Shown here piece after piece: positions 42,328-50,254 of a DNA stretch of 64,000 bases. Numbering within the stretch: position 1 is the first letter of the stretch; each line of letters opens with the position of its first letter. A program made the position numbers and the translations under genes. The DNA is taken from NCBI GenBank assembly GCA_965226785.1, contig CBDDEC010000003.1:620001-684000 (forward strand). Reading direction: 5' to 3'. Below the pieces are notes generated by a model that saw nothing but the letters and a program-made list of their open reading frames with translations, ran no database searches and was not told where the DNA came from. Source of the stretch: CBDDEC01 sp965226785 (lineage in GTDB: Bacteria; Chloroflexota; Dehalococcoidia; UBA2979).

Positions 42328-43563
42328 TTGCGCGCGGAGATCATCTCGATCGGCACCGAGATCCTGCTCGGCGAGATCGTGGACACCAACGCCGCGCATA
42401 TCGCGGCCGCGCTACCGGAGTACGGCATTGACCTGCTCTATGTGACGCAGACCGGGGACAACCCGGAGCGTCTCCACGGCGTCTTTGAACAGGCGTGGAA
42501 CCGCTCCGACCTCATCTTCTGCACAGGCGGTCTCGGTCCGACCGAGGATGACATCACGCGCGAGACCATCGGCCGTGTCCTGGGCGAGGAGCTGTTCATG
42601 GACGAGGCGCTGGCGGACGTCGTCCGCTCGTTCTTCTCGCGCCGCAGCTACGCCATGCCGGAGCGCAACATGAAGCAGGCGATGCTGATCGCCTCCGCCC
42701 GAGGCATCGACAACCCTCGAGGTACCGCCCCCGGCTGGTGGGTCGAGCGCGACGGCAAGACGATCGTCGTGATGCCCGGCCCGCCGCAGGAGATGACGCG
42801 GATGTGGGAGCACGAGGTCGCGCCGGAGCTGGAGCGCCGCGCTGACTCGATCCTCGTCTCGCGGACGCTCAAGACGACCGGCATCGGCGAGGGCACCGTC
42901 GACGAGATGCTCTCGCCTCTACTCTCCGGCACCAACCCCTCGGTCGGTATCTACGCGCGGCGTGACGGCGTCCACGCCCGCATCGCCGCCAAGGCCGCGA
43001 CGCGCGAGGAGGCCTGGGTCCTCATCCGCCCGGTCGAAGAGGAGGCGCGGCTGATCCTCGGCCCCTCGATCTGGGGCGTCGACGACGACACGCTCGAAGG
43101 CGCGGTCGGGAGCATGCTGGAGGAGCAGGGTCTGACCCTCGGCGTGATGGAATCGGCGACGGGTGGCGCTCTGGCGGACGCGATCACCAATGTCGACGGT
43201 TCGTCCCAGTACTTCAAAGGCGCGTTGATCACCTACGCGACCGAGCAGAAGATCCAGCACGGCGTTCCCGCCGAGATCCCGGCGAGGCATGGTGTGATCT
43301 CACGCGAAACCGCGGAGGCGATGGCCGTCGCTGCGCGCGACACGCTGCACACCGACCTCGCCATCGGGATCACCGGCATCGCGGGTGGCGAGGAGGTTGA
43401 AGGCCAGCCGCCCGGGACGATGCACATCGCCCTCGCCGACGCGAGCGGCGTCGACTACACGTTCATGCAGTATTACCAGGGCCGCGACGCCGCCAAGCGC
43501 CGCGCCGTCCTGACGGCGCTCAGCCACCTGCGCCGCTATCTCATGGCCCGCGCCGCGGGTTAG
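42328..43563 (+). CDS. cinA: CinA-family nicotinamide-nucleotide amidohydrolase
   Basis: A 411-residue two-domain CinA. The N-terminal molybdopterin-binding-like (COG1058) domain reads AEIISIGTEILLGEIVDTNAAHIA and FCTGGLGPTEDDITRETIG; the C-terminal amidase domain has the nucleophile Ser in GVMESATGGALADAITNVDGSSQYFKGALITYA and IGITGIAGGEE. It deamidates NMN in pyridine-nucleotide recycling and may hydrolyse ADP-ribose. The start codon is TTG at 42328, supported by AGGGAGG seven bases upstream. Confidence 0.95.
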   Translation: MRAEIISIGTEILLGEIVDTNAAHIAAALPEYGIDLLYVTQTGDNPERLHGVFEQAWNRSDLIFCTGGLGPTEDDITRETIGRVLGEELFMDEALADVVRSFFSRRSYAMPERNMKQAMLIASARGIDNPRGTAPGWWVERDGKTIVVMPGPPQEMTRMWEHEVAPELERRADSILVSRTLKTTGIGEGTVDEMLSPLLSGTNPSVGIYARRDGVHARIAAKAATREEAWVLIRPVEEEARLILGPSIWGVDDDTLEGAVGSMLEEQGLTLGVMESATGGALADAITNVDGSSQYFKGALITYATEQKIQHGVPAEIPARHGVISRETAEAMAVAARDTLHTDLAIGITGIAGGEEVEGQPPGTMHIALADASGVDYTFMQYYQGRDAAKRRAVLTALSHLRRYLMARAAG

Positions 43564-43575
43564 TGTCTCCGGGTG

Positions 43576-43581
43576 TAGAAT
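43576..43581 (+). promoter_or_regulatory. Putative -10 element of the 43593 lipoprotein gene
   Basis: TAGAAT 11 bases before GTG 43593, implying a very short leader. Confidence 0.45.
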
Positions 43582-43592
43582 GGCCTCGCGCT

Positions 43593-44087
43593 GTGCCTCG
43601 AAGTGTCGCCCTGATCTTCGCCTTCGCCCTGCTGGCCGCCGCTGCCTGCGGTGGTGGTGGCGACGATGCGCCTTCCGGCGTGACCACGGCCGTGCCCACG
43701 CCCGAGGCCACATCGAACGCCGAGGCGACGCCAACGGCGCAGCCGGCCACGACGGTGACGCCGGAGCCGGCTGACACACCGGGCGGAGCGCCGTCGTCGA
43801 ACACGCCGCCGACGCCGCTGGGTCGCCAGCTGGCCGCCGTGGGCGGTGAGGACCCGGGGCTCGTCACCGACCTGTTCGAGAACCTCGCACCGCGCTGCCA
43901 GCAGTCGCCCGAGGAAGTCGCGGAGCTGCTGGAACGGGGCTGGACGGCCCTGCGCGAGACCTATGACGTCGCCCTCCCCATCTCCTCGATGATCGCGCGC
44001 ATCCTGATCGAGCTGCCCGCGGGATCGAGCCGCGAGAACTGCGAGACGCTGGTCACGGCGGTGATCATCCAGGTCGTTGGGCGGTAG
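43593..44087 (+). CDS. Small predicted lipoprotein
   Basis: A 164-residue lipoprotein. GTG 43593 gives MPRSVALIFAFALLAAAACGGGG with a lipobox (LAAAAC), followed by a Thr/Pro-rich linker (PTPEATSNAEATPTAQPATTV) of about 60 residues. The folded part is small and helical (GRQLAAVGGEDPGLVTDLFENLAPRCQQSPEEVAELLERGW), with two Cys (PRCQQ, SRENCETL) that may pair. Unknown family. Start codons further upstream lie over the -10 element. Confidence 0.65.
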   Translation: MPRSVALIFAFALLAAAACGGGGDDAPSGVTTAVPTPEATSNAEATPTAQPATTVTPEPADTPGGAPSSNTPPTPLGRQLAAVGGEDPGLVTDLFENLAPRCQQSPEEVAELLERGWTALRETYDVALPISSMIARILIELPAGSSRENCETLVTAVIIQVVGR

Positions 44088-44158
44088 CGCCCCTGCGGGC
44101 GGATCGCTGCGCTAGCATGCGCCGCGCGACACCAGTGCTCAGTGCGAATGGAAGAGCC

Positions 44159-44995
44159 ATGAAGTTCGGCGCGTTCATGTTCCCCACCGACTACTCGATC
44201 GGCCCGGTCGAGTTGGCCAGGGAGGTCGAGGCGCGCGGGTTCGAGTCGTTGTGGTTCCCCGAGCACACACACATCCCGACGAACCGCGAGTCGCCATACC
44301 CCGGCGGCGGCGAGCTGCCGCAGGAGTACTCGCACACCCTCGACCCGTTCGTGGCGCTGGGCGCAGCGGCCGCGGTGACCGAGCGGATCAAACTTGGCAC
44401 CGGCATCAGCCTGGTCGTTGAGCGCGACCCGATCGTGCTCGCCAAGGAGGTCGCCACGCTCGACCAGATCTCGAACGGCCGCGTGCTGCTCGGCATCGGC
44501 GGCGGCTGGAACCGCGAAGAGATGGCGAACCACGGCACCGACCCGACGCGCCGCTGGAAGCTGATGCGCGAGCGCATCGAAGCGATGAAGGCGATCTGGA
44601 CGCAGGACGAAGCGGAGTACCACGGCGAGTTCGTCGACTTCGATCCGATCTGGTCGTGGCCGAAGCCGGTGCAGCAACCGCACCCGCCGATCATCCTCGG
44701 CAACGCGGGCGAGGGCGCGGTCCGCCGCGTCGTGCGCTACGCGGACGAGTGGATGCCGATCGGCGGGCGCGTCAACATGGCGGAACGCCTCGACGACCTG
44801 CGCGCGCAGACCGCCGCGGCCGGGCGTGACCCGATCCCAGTCACCAACTTCGGCACCGCTCCCAACCGCGAGGCGATCGAGGAGCTGGTCGACCTCGGCA
44901 TCCACCGCGCGGTGCTGCGCGTGCCGCCGGCGCCGGCCGACGTGGTGATCCCCTTGCTCGACCGGCAGGCGGAGTTGATCGAGGCGTTCAGCTGA
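44159..44995 (+). CDS. LLM class F420-dependent oxidoreductase
   Basis: A 278-residue luciferase-like TIM-barrel protein. KFGAFMFPTDYSIGPVELAREVEARGFESLWFPEHTHIP is the typical N-terminus; IKLGTGISLVVERDPIVLAKEVATLDQISNGRVLLGIGGGWNREEMANHG is the F420/FMN-binding core. Most such enzymes in actinobacteria and Chloroflexota use F420. ATG 44159 (MKFGAFMFP) is the family start; the ATG at 44117 would overlap a TAGCAT hexamer at 44113. Substrate unknown. Confidence 0.9.
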   Translation: MKFGAFMFPTDYSIGPVELAREVEARGFESLWFPEHTHIPTNRESPYPGGGELPQEYSHTLDPFVALGAAAAVTERIKLGTGISLVVERDPIVLAKEVATLDQISNGRVLLGIGGGWNREEMANHGTDPTRRWKLMRERIEAMKAIWTQDEAEYHGEFVDFDPIWSWPKPVQQPHPPIILGNAGEGAVRRVVRYADEWMPIGGRVNMAERLDDLRAQTAAAGRDPIPVTNFGTAPNREAIEELVDLGIHRAVLRVPPAPADVVIPLLDRQAELIEAFS

Positions 44996-45573
44996 CCTCC
45001 GCGTGGTGACCACGCGCGAGCGGCGTAGGATGTGCGCCGAAGTCGCGCCCACCGCGCTGAATCGAGCCAGCGTGCCCCGACGCACCATCATTGCAGCGCT
45101 CGCTGCCCTCGCGCTGTCGCTCGCCGCGTGCGGTGGCGGCGGCGACCAGACGCCGGCCCCAACGGTCGAGGCGACCTCGACACCGACCGAGGCGCCGACC
45201 GCCTCCTCACCGACGACCGGCGAGTTCGCGCGTTCAGACGATCCGGTCAGCCTCGCGCCGCTCGCGCAGGATGTGTCGCCGACGACTGCCGCGCCAGGTC
45301 TGGCGCTGGTGGACATTGTGAACAGCGGCGTGATCACGTTGACTGCACCCCCGTCCGCACCACTGCCGATCGACTTCCGCGCCGGTGGTCTCCTCACGCG
45401 CAACGGCGAGGAGTATCCGCTGCTCGACATCGATCAGGGCGAGGTGGCGCGCGCGAGAGCCTATGGGCCCCAGGTCGGGACCAGCCCGTTTGCGCCCGGC
45501 GTCAGCCTCGAGGACTTCGACATCGGCTCGACGCTCGAGTATTTCGTCTCACGTCGGTTCAGCGACGACGGTC

Positions 45574-45601
45574 TGAACCGCCCCGGGTTTAGTGGAGACT
45601 C
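45574..45601. repeat. Left terminal inverted repeat of the IS
   Basis: Begins TGAACCGCCCCGGG, identical for 14 bases to the reverse complement of the right end at 46835-46862. It is the orfB-proximal end. Confidence 0.85.
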
Positions 45602-45604
45602 GGT

Positions 45605-46495
45605 TCATTGAGTCCCGGCACCTGCCGAGACCAGCTCACGTTCCTGGTTGCGCTCGTACTCGGCGGGTGGCAGGTAGTCGAGCGCACTATGCAACCGCCG
45701 ATGGTTATACCAGTCCACCCACTCCAGCGTCGCCAGCTCGAGGTCGTCGAGTCCGCGCCACGGTCCCCGGCGGTGCACCAACTCCGCCTTGTAGAGCCCG
45801 ATCACCGACTCCGCCAGCGCGTTGTCATAGGAGTCACCACGACTCCCGACCGAGGTCACGGCCCCGGCCTCGGCGAGCCGCTCGGTGTAGCGGATCGAGA
45901 GGTACTGCACCCCACGATCGCTATGATGAATCAGCCCGTCGAAGGGTCCGTTCCGCGCCCATAGCGCCTGCTCAAGGGCATCGAGCGCGAGTTCGGTCCG
46001 CAGTGAGCGCGATGCCTGCCAGCCGACGACCGAGCGCGAGTAGACGTCGATGACGAAGGCGACGTAGACGAAGCCCGACCAGCTGGGCACGTAGGTGAGG
46101 TCGGCTACCCAGAGCCGGTTGGGGGCTGGTGCGTGGAAGTCCCGCTCCACGAGGTCCGCCGGTCTGGGCGCGCTCTCGTCCGCCACGGTCGTCCGTTTGA
46201 CCTTCCCACGTACCACCCCAGAGAGACTCAGCTCCCGCATCAGCCGCTCCACGGTGCAGCGCGCGACGGGGATGCCCTCGCGGTGCAGCTGGCGCCAGAG
46301 CTTGCGCGCACCGTAGACCCCGAACTGTTCGGCGTGGACGTGCTGCAGCTTCACCTTCAACGCCTCGTCACGCACCCGCCGCGCCGAGAGCGGTCGGCTC
46401 CGGGCGGCGTAGTAGCTGGACGGGGCGACCTGCAGTTCCCGGCAGATCGGCTCGACCCCGAAGCGTTCGCGGTGGGTCTTGATGAAGCGAGTCAT
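45605..46495 (-). CDS. IS3-family transposase OrfB (DDE integrase core)
   Basis: A 296-residue OrfB. The N-terminal HTH_21-like part holds YGARKLWRQLHREGIPVARCTVERLM. The rve catalytic domain has the DDE triad: Asp in WVADLTYVP, Asp in IHHSDRGVQY and Glu in DNALAESVIGLYKAEL, with 35-residue-type spacing between the second Asp and Glu. Its ATG at 46495 overlaps the orfA stop (ATGA). The frame is open upstream of the ATG through a T6C slippery run, so an OrfAB fusion transposase is likely the active form. Confidence 0.92.
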   Translation of the reverse strand: MTRFIKTHRERFGVEPICRELQVAPSSYYAARSRPLSARRVRDEALKVKLQHVHAEQFGVYGARKLWRQLHREGIPVARCTVERLMRELSLSGVVRGKVKRTTVADESAPRPADLVERDFHAPAPNRLWVADLTYVPSWSGFVYVAFVIDVYSRSVVGWQASRSLRTELALDALEQALWARNGPFDGLIHHSDRGVQYLSIRYTERLAEAGAVTSVGSRGDSYDNALAESVIGLYKAELVHRRGPWRGLDDLELATLEWVDWYNHRRLHSALDYLPPAEYERNQERELVSAGAGTQ

Positions 46496-46812
46496 TTCGG
46501 CAGTCGCGGGTCGAGCTCCCGCGCGAAAAAAGCCGAAGCGGCCTTGAGGATCTCGTTCGCCCGGCGCAGCTCACGGTTCTCGCGCTCGAGCTCCCGCAGC
46601 CGCGTCTGCTCCTCCGTCGTCTGCCCCGGCCGTGCGCCGCCGTCGACCTCAGCCCGTCGCACCCACTTCCGTAACGTCTCCGGCGTCATCCCGAACTTCG
46701 AGGCGATCGAGCTGATCGTTGCCCACTGCGACGAGTGGTCCCGCTCGTGCTCGAACACCATCCGGACCGCCCGCTCGCGGATCTCCGCTGGGTATCTGCC
46801 TGGTCGTGTCAT
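46492..46812 (-). CDS. IS3-family transposase OrfA (HTH)
   Basis: A 106-residue OrfA. IRERAVRMVFEHERD is followed by the helix-turn-helix WATISSIASKFGMTPETLRKWVRR and a leucine-zipper-like coiled coil (LRELERENRELRRANEILKAASAFFA) that mediates dimerisation. The stop overlaps orfB by four bases. It binds the IS ends and can be joined to OrfB by programmed frameshifting. Confidence 0.92.
   Translation of the reverse strand: MTRPGRYPAEIRERAVRMVFEHERDHSSQWATISSIASKFGMTPETLRKWVRRAEVDGGARPGQTTEEQTRLRELERENRELRRANEILKAASAFFARELDPRLPK
46525..46531 (-). promoter_or_regulatory. Candidate programmed -1 frameshift site
   Basis: On the minus strand the orfA frame reads gcT TTT TTC gcg, a slippery X XXX XXY-type heptamer (TTTTTTC). 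Slipping back one base places ribosomes in the orfB frame, which is open from this point to the orfB ATG. Confidence 0.65.
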
Positions 46813-46834
46813 CGCTCCATCCTCTCAAGGACTG

Positions 46835-46862
46835 GAGCCTCCAACATTCCCGGGGCGGTTCA
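46835..46862. repeat. Right terminal inverted repeat of the IS
   Basis: Its reverse complement begins TGAACCGCCCCGGG; 23 of 28 positions match the left end. It lies 22 bases upstream of the orfA start. Confidence 0.85.
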
Positions 46863-47793
46863 GTCGCAGCTACGACCTGATCCTCGTGCGCGTCGAGGAC
46901 GATCAGCGGGCGGTGGTCCTGGAGGGCCAGACACCCTGCGACTGCGGCGCGCTTCCACCCGGGCGCTGGTCAGCCAGTGGTCGGTTCTTCTTCGAGGCGG
47001 GCGCCGATCGCATGACCGTCGTCGACGCGATCGACGCTGGCGTGCTCGATCTGCCGGCCGAGCGGGCGTTCGCTGGGGTGAGAGGCGCTACCGCCGTCTG
47101 GTCGCCCGTCGCCGACGAGTTGCTGCTCGTCGGACCCGCAGGCCTGTCGATCTTCGACGCTGCCAGCGGAGCGCTGACGCCCATCACCGGCTCGGCGACG
47201 CGGTTCATGTTCACAGCGGATGGCGCGAACATCGTGGTTACGGACGCGGAGGACGACCCGACGACGCGGATCTTCCGCCGCGTCAGCCTCCAGGAGACGC
47301 GGAGCCACGGCGGCGCGCTGGAAGACGCCGTCGCCGTCAGCAATCGCGTGCTGGTGGCGCTGAGCGACGCCCCCGGTTGCGACGGCATCTGGGTCACTGA
47401 CGGCGTATTCCGGACCGTCTGCTTCGAATCGGCGCGCGACGTAGCGCTCGCCAGCGACGCTCAGGTTGCGCTGCTCTACGCGCGACAGACGAACGTCGGC
47501 GGTCGCATCCTCATCGAGTGGGTCGTCGAGACGTTCGAGGCGGCCAGCCAACTGCGCGCCACCGTGCTGGTCTGGCCGGTGGAGGCGACCGATCCCACCT
47601 CCGACGACGGCATCTTCATGCTCTGGCGAGACGACGGTCAGGTGCTCGCGCTCTACTGGCCCGCGGGCCGAGCCGAATAGTCTCCTATTGGCCCTCTGAT
47701 CCCTGGCTATCAACTGCCTGATCGGTCAGCGAGAGCACGGGTCGGGGCTAGCATGGAGTGGCCGCTCCCACGTAGCTAGAACGGGTCCACCTC

Positions 47794-49048
47794 ATGCGGT
47801 CCCTCCTCGCAGGCATGCTCCTGCTCGTGCTGGCGGCGGGTTGTACGTCAGGTGACACAACCTTGACGACGCCGGTGCCCGAAGATACGACGCCCGTGGT
47901 CACGGCAACTTCGATCCCAACGCCGACGCCACCGCCCCTCGAACGGTTGTCGCCTCTCGATGAGCCCATCGTCGCTGAGACGGCTCCTACCGGCCTCATC
48001 ATCTGGACAGCCGATGTGGGTGCCGCCGCCAGGCTGACGGGCGACGATGTGCCGCGCCCGATTCGATTCGACGGCGACGCGCTCATCTCGCGTGTCGGTG
48101 ATGACGTCGTTCGTCTCAATGGCGCTGGCGAGACAACCGAGCTGATCCCCGCCATCGCTGTCACGCCGGGCACACATCCTCAAGCACCGGGCCTGCGGGA
48201 CGAGGACTTCGACCTGAGCCCTGACCTCCGATACCGCATCGAGCGCGTCACGCGTCCCCCGGCGCCGGGCCAGTTTGTGAGCCCGAACCTCTACGATCTC
48301 GTACTAGTCGACCTCGAAACCGGCGACCGCACTACCGTCATTCGGGACCAGGCCCGCTGCCAGTGCGATCGCTTCCCGTTGGGCGCGTGGTCTGGCGACG
48401 GTCGCTACATCGACCTGGGTTCCGACCGGACCGTGCTCGTGGACCCTGAGGCGATCGAGGCATCGATCGTGCCCGGTGCTCCGAACGCCTTCTGGTCGAT
48501 CCGTGACGAGCTGATCGTCGTGAGCGAGCACGGGGTCAGCATCGACCATGCGCTCCTCCTCGACCGGCCCGGGGATGTCATCCACAGCGCGGATGGCGTC
48601 TTCCTCGGTATCAGCTTCGGCAGCCGCCTTGACGATGACACCGGGTTCACGATCTACAAGCGCCGCGGCCTCGAGCCGGTCCTCGTGCTGTCGGGGCGCA
48701 TCGACGAACTCGCTTCGGACGGGACGAACCTCGTCGCGACGCTGCGCGACTTCGAGGGCTGCGCCTTCGGCATCACGCTCGTCGGGACAGCAGGCGGTGG
48801 CTGCCGCGCTGTCTCCGGACGGGAGCAGGCTCGCCCTGCACTTCCAGAAGGTCGATCCAGGCGGCCAGTCCGGCGAGCGCATGGTCGTGGACCGAATTGA
48901 GACGTACGACCTCAGCACGGGCAGGCGTGCGACCGCCTTCGTGGGCCCGCGCAGCTCGGACGCCCGATCGGGCGCGCAGATTTTTACCCTCTGGTCGGGC
49001 GACGGCAGTCGGCTAGTTATCTACTGGCCATGGGTGTTCGGCGTCTAG
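47794..49048 (+). pseudogene. Paralogous beta-propeller-like lipoprotein with frameshift
   Basis: ATG 47794 gives MRSLLAGMLLLVLAAGCTSG, a lipoprotein signal (LAAGC) followed by a Thr/Pro linker. YDLVLVDLETGDRTTVIRDQ, ARCQCDRFPLGAWSGDGRY and the final IFTLWSGDGSRLVIYWP line up with the IS-split gene (YDLILVRVEDD, PCDCGALPPGRWSASGRF, IFMLWRDDGQVLALYWP). Near 48790-48815 the frame shifts: the first frame ends in an Arg-rich tail at 48900, while the other frame carries AALSPDGSRLALHFQK through to the stop at 49048. One base change would restore a protein of about 417 residues. Gene decay or sequencing error. Confidence 0.75.
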
Positions 49049-50193
49049 AGCACGTCGAGGGCGCGCGTCTCCTCGACGGCAGCCCAGTTGCGGAGCGCGA
49101 GCGCGCGGAGCAACGGTGCCCCATGCTCCACGATGTCGCGCGCGACGCGACCGAGCGGGCCATCGGCGCGGCTCAGGTCCTCGGCGGTGTGCAGTTCGGC
49201 AGCCCAGCCGACCGGGCTGAACAGCGCGACGATCAGGCCGAGGCGGTAGTCGTCCCACAGGCGATCAACGCCATAGCCCTCGACGCCCCCGGTAGCGAGT
49301 CCGCCCAGGTAGCGCGTGAGTAGATCGCGTTCGTGCTCGCGACGCAACGCGGGCTCGAGGCTCTGGCCGAGGAAGTACGCGAGGTCGCAGGCGCCGGCGT
49401 TCCAGGCGACGCCCTGCCAGTCGATCACGACGAAGTCGCGCTTGTCTGCCGAGGGGAAGAGCAGGTTGTCGGGCCGCACGTCGCCGTGGACCAGCGTCTG
49501 CGGCGCGGACCGCAGCCGGAGCGAGGCAGCGGCCACCAGCTCGTGGAGCCGCGGCACCAGTTCGAGCAGTCCGGCGGGGACTGGCGGATCCCCTGCGGCG
49601 TAGCGCGCGAGGTCCCGCGCGCCGACGCGCGTGAAGCTCGCGAGCGACTCCGCTGCCGCCTCGGCGTCGGTCGCGAGCCACGAAGGTGGATCGCGTCGCC
49701 AGAACGCGGCGTGAAGCGTAGCGAGGGCGTCGACCACCGCTTCGGCGAGGTCGAGCGACGCGCCGTCCTCCTGCCGCACCGCGCTGGCGTCGTCGCCGAG
49801 ATCCTCGAGCAGCGTAGCGGCGAGCTGGTCGGCTTCGCTGACGGCGCCACCGAGGTAGCGCGGCGTCGTCAGCGGGACGTGGCCGGCCAGGTCATGGTAG
49901 AAGCGCCACTCGCGCACATAGCCGGCCCACCACGAGCGCTGCATCTCGGGCGCCGCCGGGAGCTTGGCGATGACCGACGCCGGTCCAGCCTCGGGCGGCT
50001 CGTATGCGACCCGCAGGCGCAAGAGCTGGGCCACGTACCCGGATCCCACGCCGATGCGTTCGGTCTGGACGTTCGCGACGCGCGAGGAGGCGTCGAGCGC
50101 GCCGCCGCTGCGCAGCGCGACTGTCAGCCACGCAGGTGTGACCTCCTCAGCGGACTGAGGCACCGATTGCGGCGTCCCGGGACCGATCGTCAT
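49045..50193 (-). CDS. Phosphotransferase (aminoglycoside phosphotransferase/EcKinase-like)
   Basis: A 382-residue kinase-like protein. The N-lobe has GSGYVAQLLRLRVAYEPPEAGPASVIAKLPA with the ATP Lys in IAKLP; the catalytic loop is LVHGDVRPDNLLFPSADKRDF (Brenner HxDxxxxN type) and the metal-binding Asp is in VVIDWQGVAWNAGACDLAYFL. Homologues phosphorylate small molecules such as antibiotics, ecdysteroids or choline. ATG 50193 (MTIGPGTPQ) is chosen because the longer frame overlaps the divergent gene's control region. It converges with the lipoprotein paralogue, overlapping at the stops. Confidence 0.88.
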   Translation of the reverse strand: MTIGPGTPQSVPQSAEEVTPAWLTVALRSGGALDASSRVANVQTERIGVGSGYVAQLLRLRVAYEPPEAGPASVIAKLPAAPEMQRSWWAGYVREWRFYHDLAGHVPLTTPRYLGGAVSEADQLAATLLEDLGDDASAVRQEDGASLDLAEAVVDALATLHAAFWRRDPPSWLATDAEAAAESLASFTRVGARDLARYAAGDPPVPAGLLELVPRLHELVAAASLRLRSAPQTLVHGDVRPDNLLFPSADKRDFVVIDWQGVAWNAGACDLAYFLGQSLEPALRREHERDLLTRYLGGLATGGVEGYGVDRLWDDYRLGLIVALFSPVGWAAELHTAEDLSRADGPLGRVARDIVEHGAPLLRALALRNWAAVEETRALDVL

Positions 50194-50242
50194 GGCTCGT
50201 GAGGATACGCCGCCACGCGCTGCCCTCCGCCGCGCGGCCGGG

Positions 50243-50248
50243 TACGCT
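50243..50248 (+). promoter_or_regulatory. Putative -10 element, leaderless MBL-fold gene
   Basis: TACGCT followed by exactly six bases (CGGCGG) and GTG 50255, matching the arrangement at three other genes in the window. Confidence 0.5.
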
Positions 50249-50254
50249 CGGCGG

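Larger units (their letters stand above)
45574..46862 (-). mobile_element. IS3-family insertion sequence, 1,289 bp
   Basis: Ends are imperfect inverted repeats of about 28 bp sharing a perfect TGAACCGCCCCGGG, with 23 of 28 positions matching. The target was duplicated as GTC (45571-45573 and 46863-46865), the 3-bp length typical of IS3-type elements. Two overlapping transposase frames, orfA and orfB, lie on the minus strand with an apparent -1 frameshift site. Ends, target duplication and ORFs are all intact, so it may be recently active. It sits inside a lipoprotein gene. Confidence 0.93.
45072..47680 (+). pseudogene. Lipoprotein gene interrupted by an IS3-family element
   Basis: The 5' part (45072-45573) starts at GTG 45072, VPRRTIIAALAALALSLAACGGGG, with lipobox and Thr/Pro linker. 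The 3' part resumes at 46863 with RSYDLILVRVEDDQRAVVLEGQ and continues to 47680. Removing the 1,289-bp element plus one copy of the 3-bp duplication joins FSDDG to RSYDLILV in frame, giving 438 residues. The folded part looks like a beta-propeller: repeated WSPVADELLLVG-type blades and a PCDCGALPPGRWSASGRF motif. The gene at 47794 is a tandem paralogue. Function unknown; the insertion should abolish it. Confidence 0.85.
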
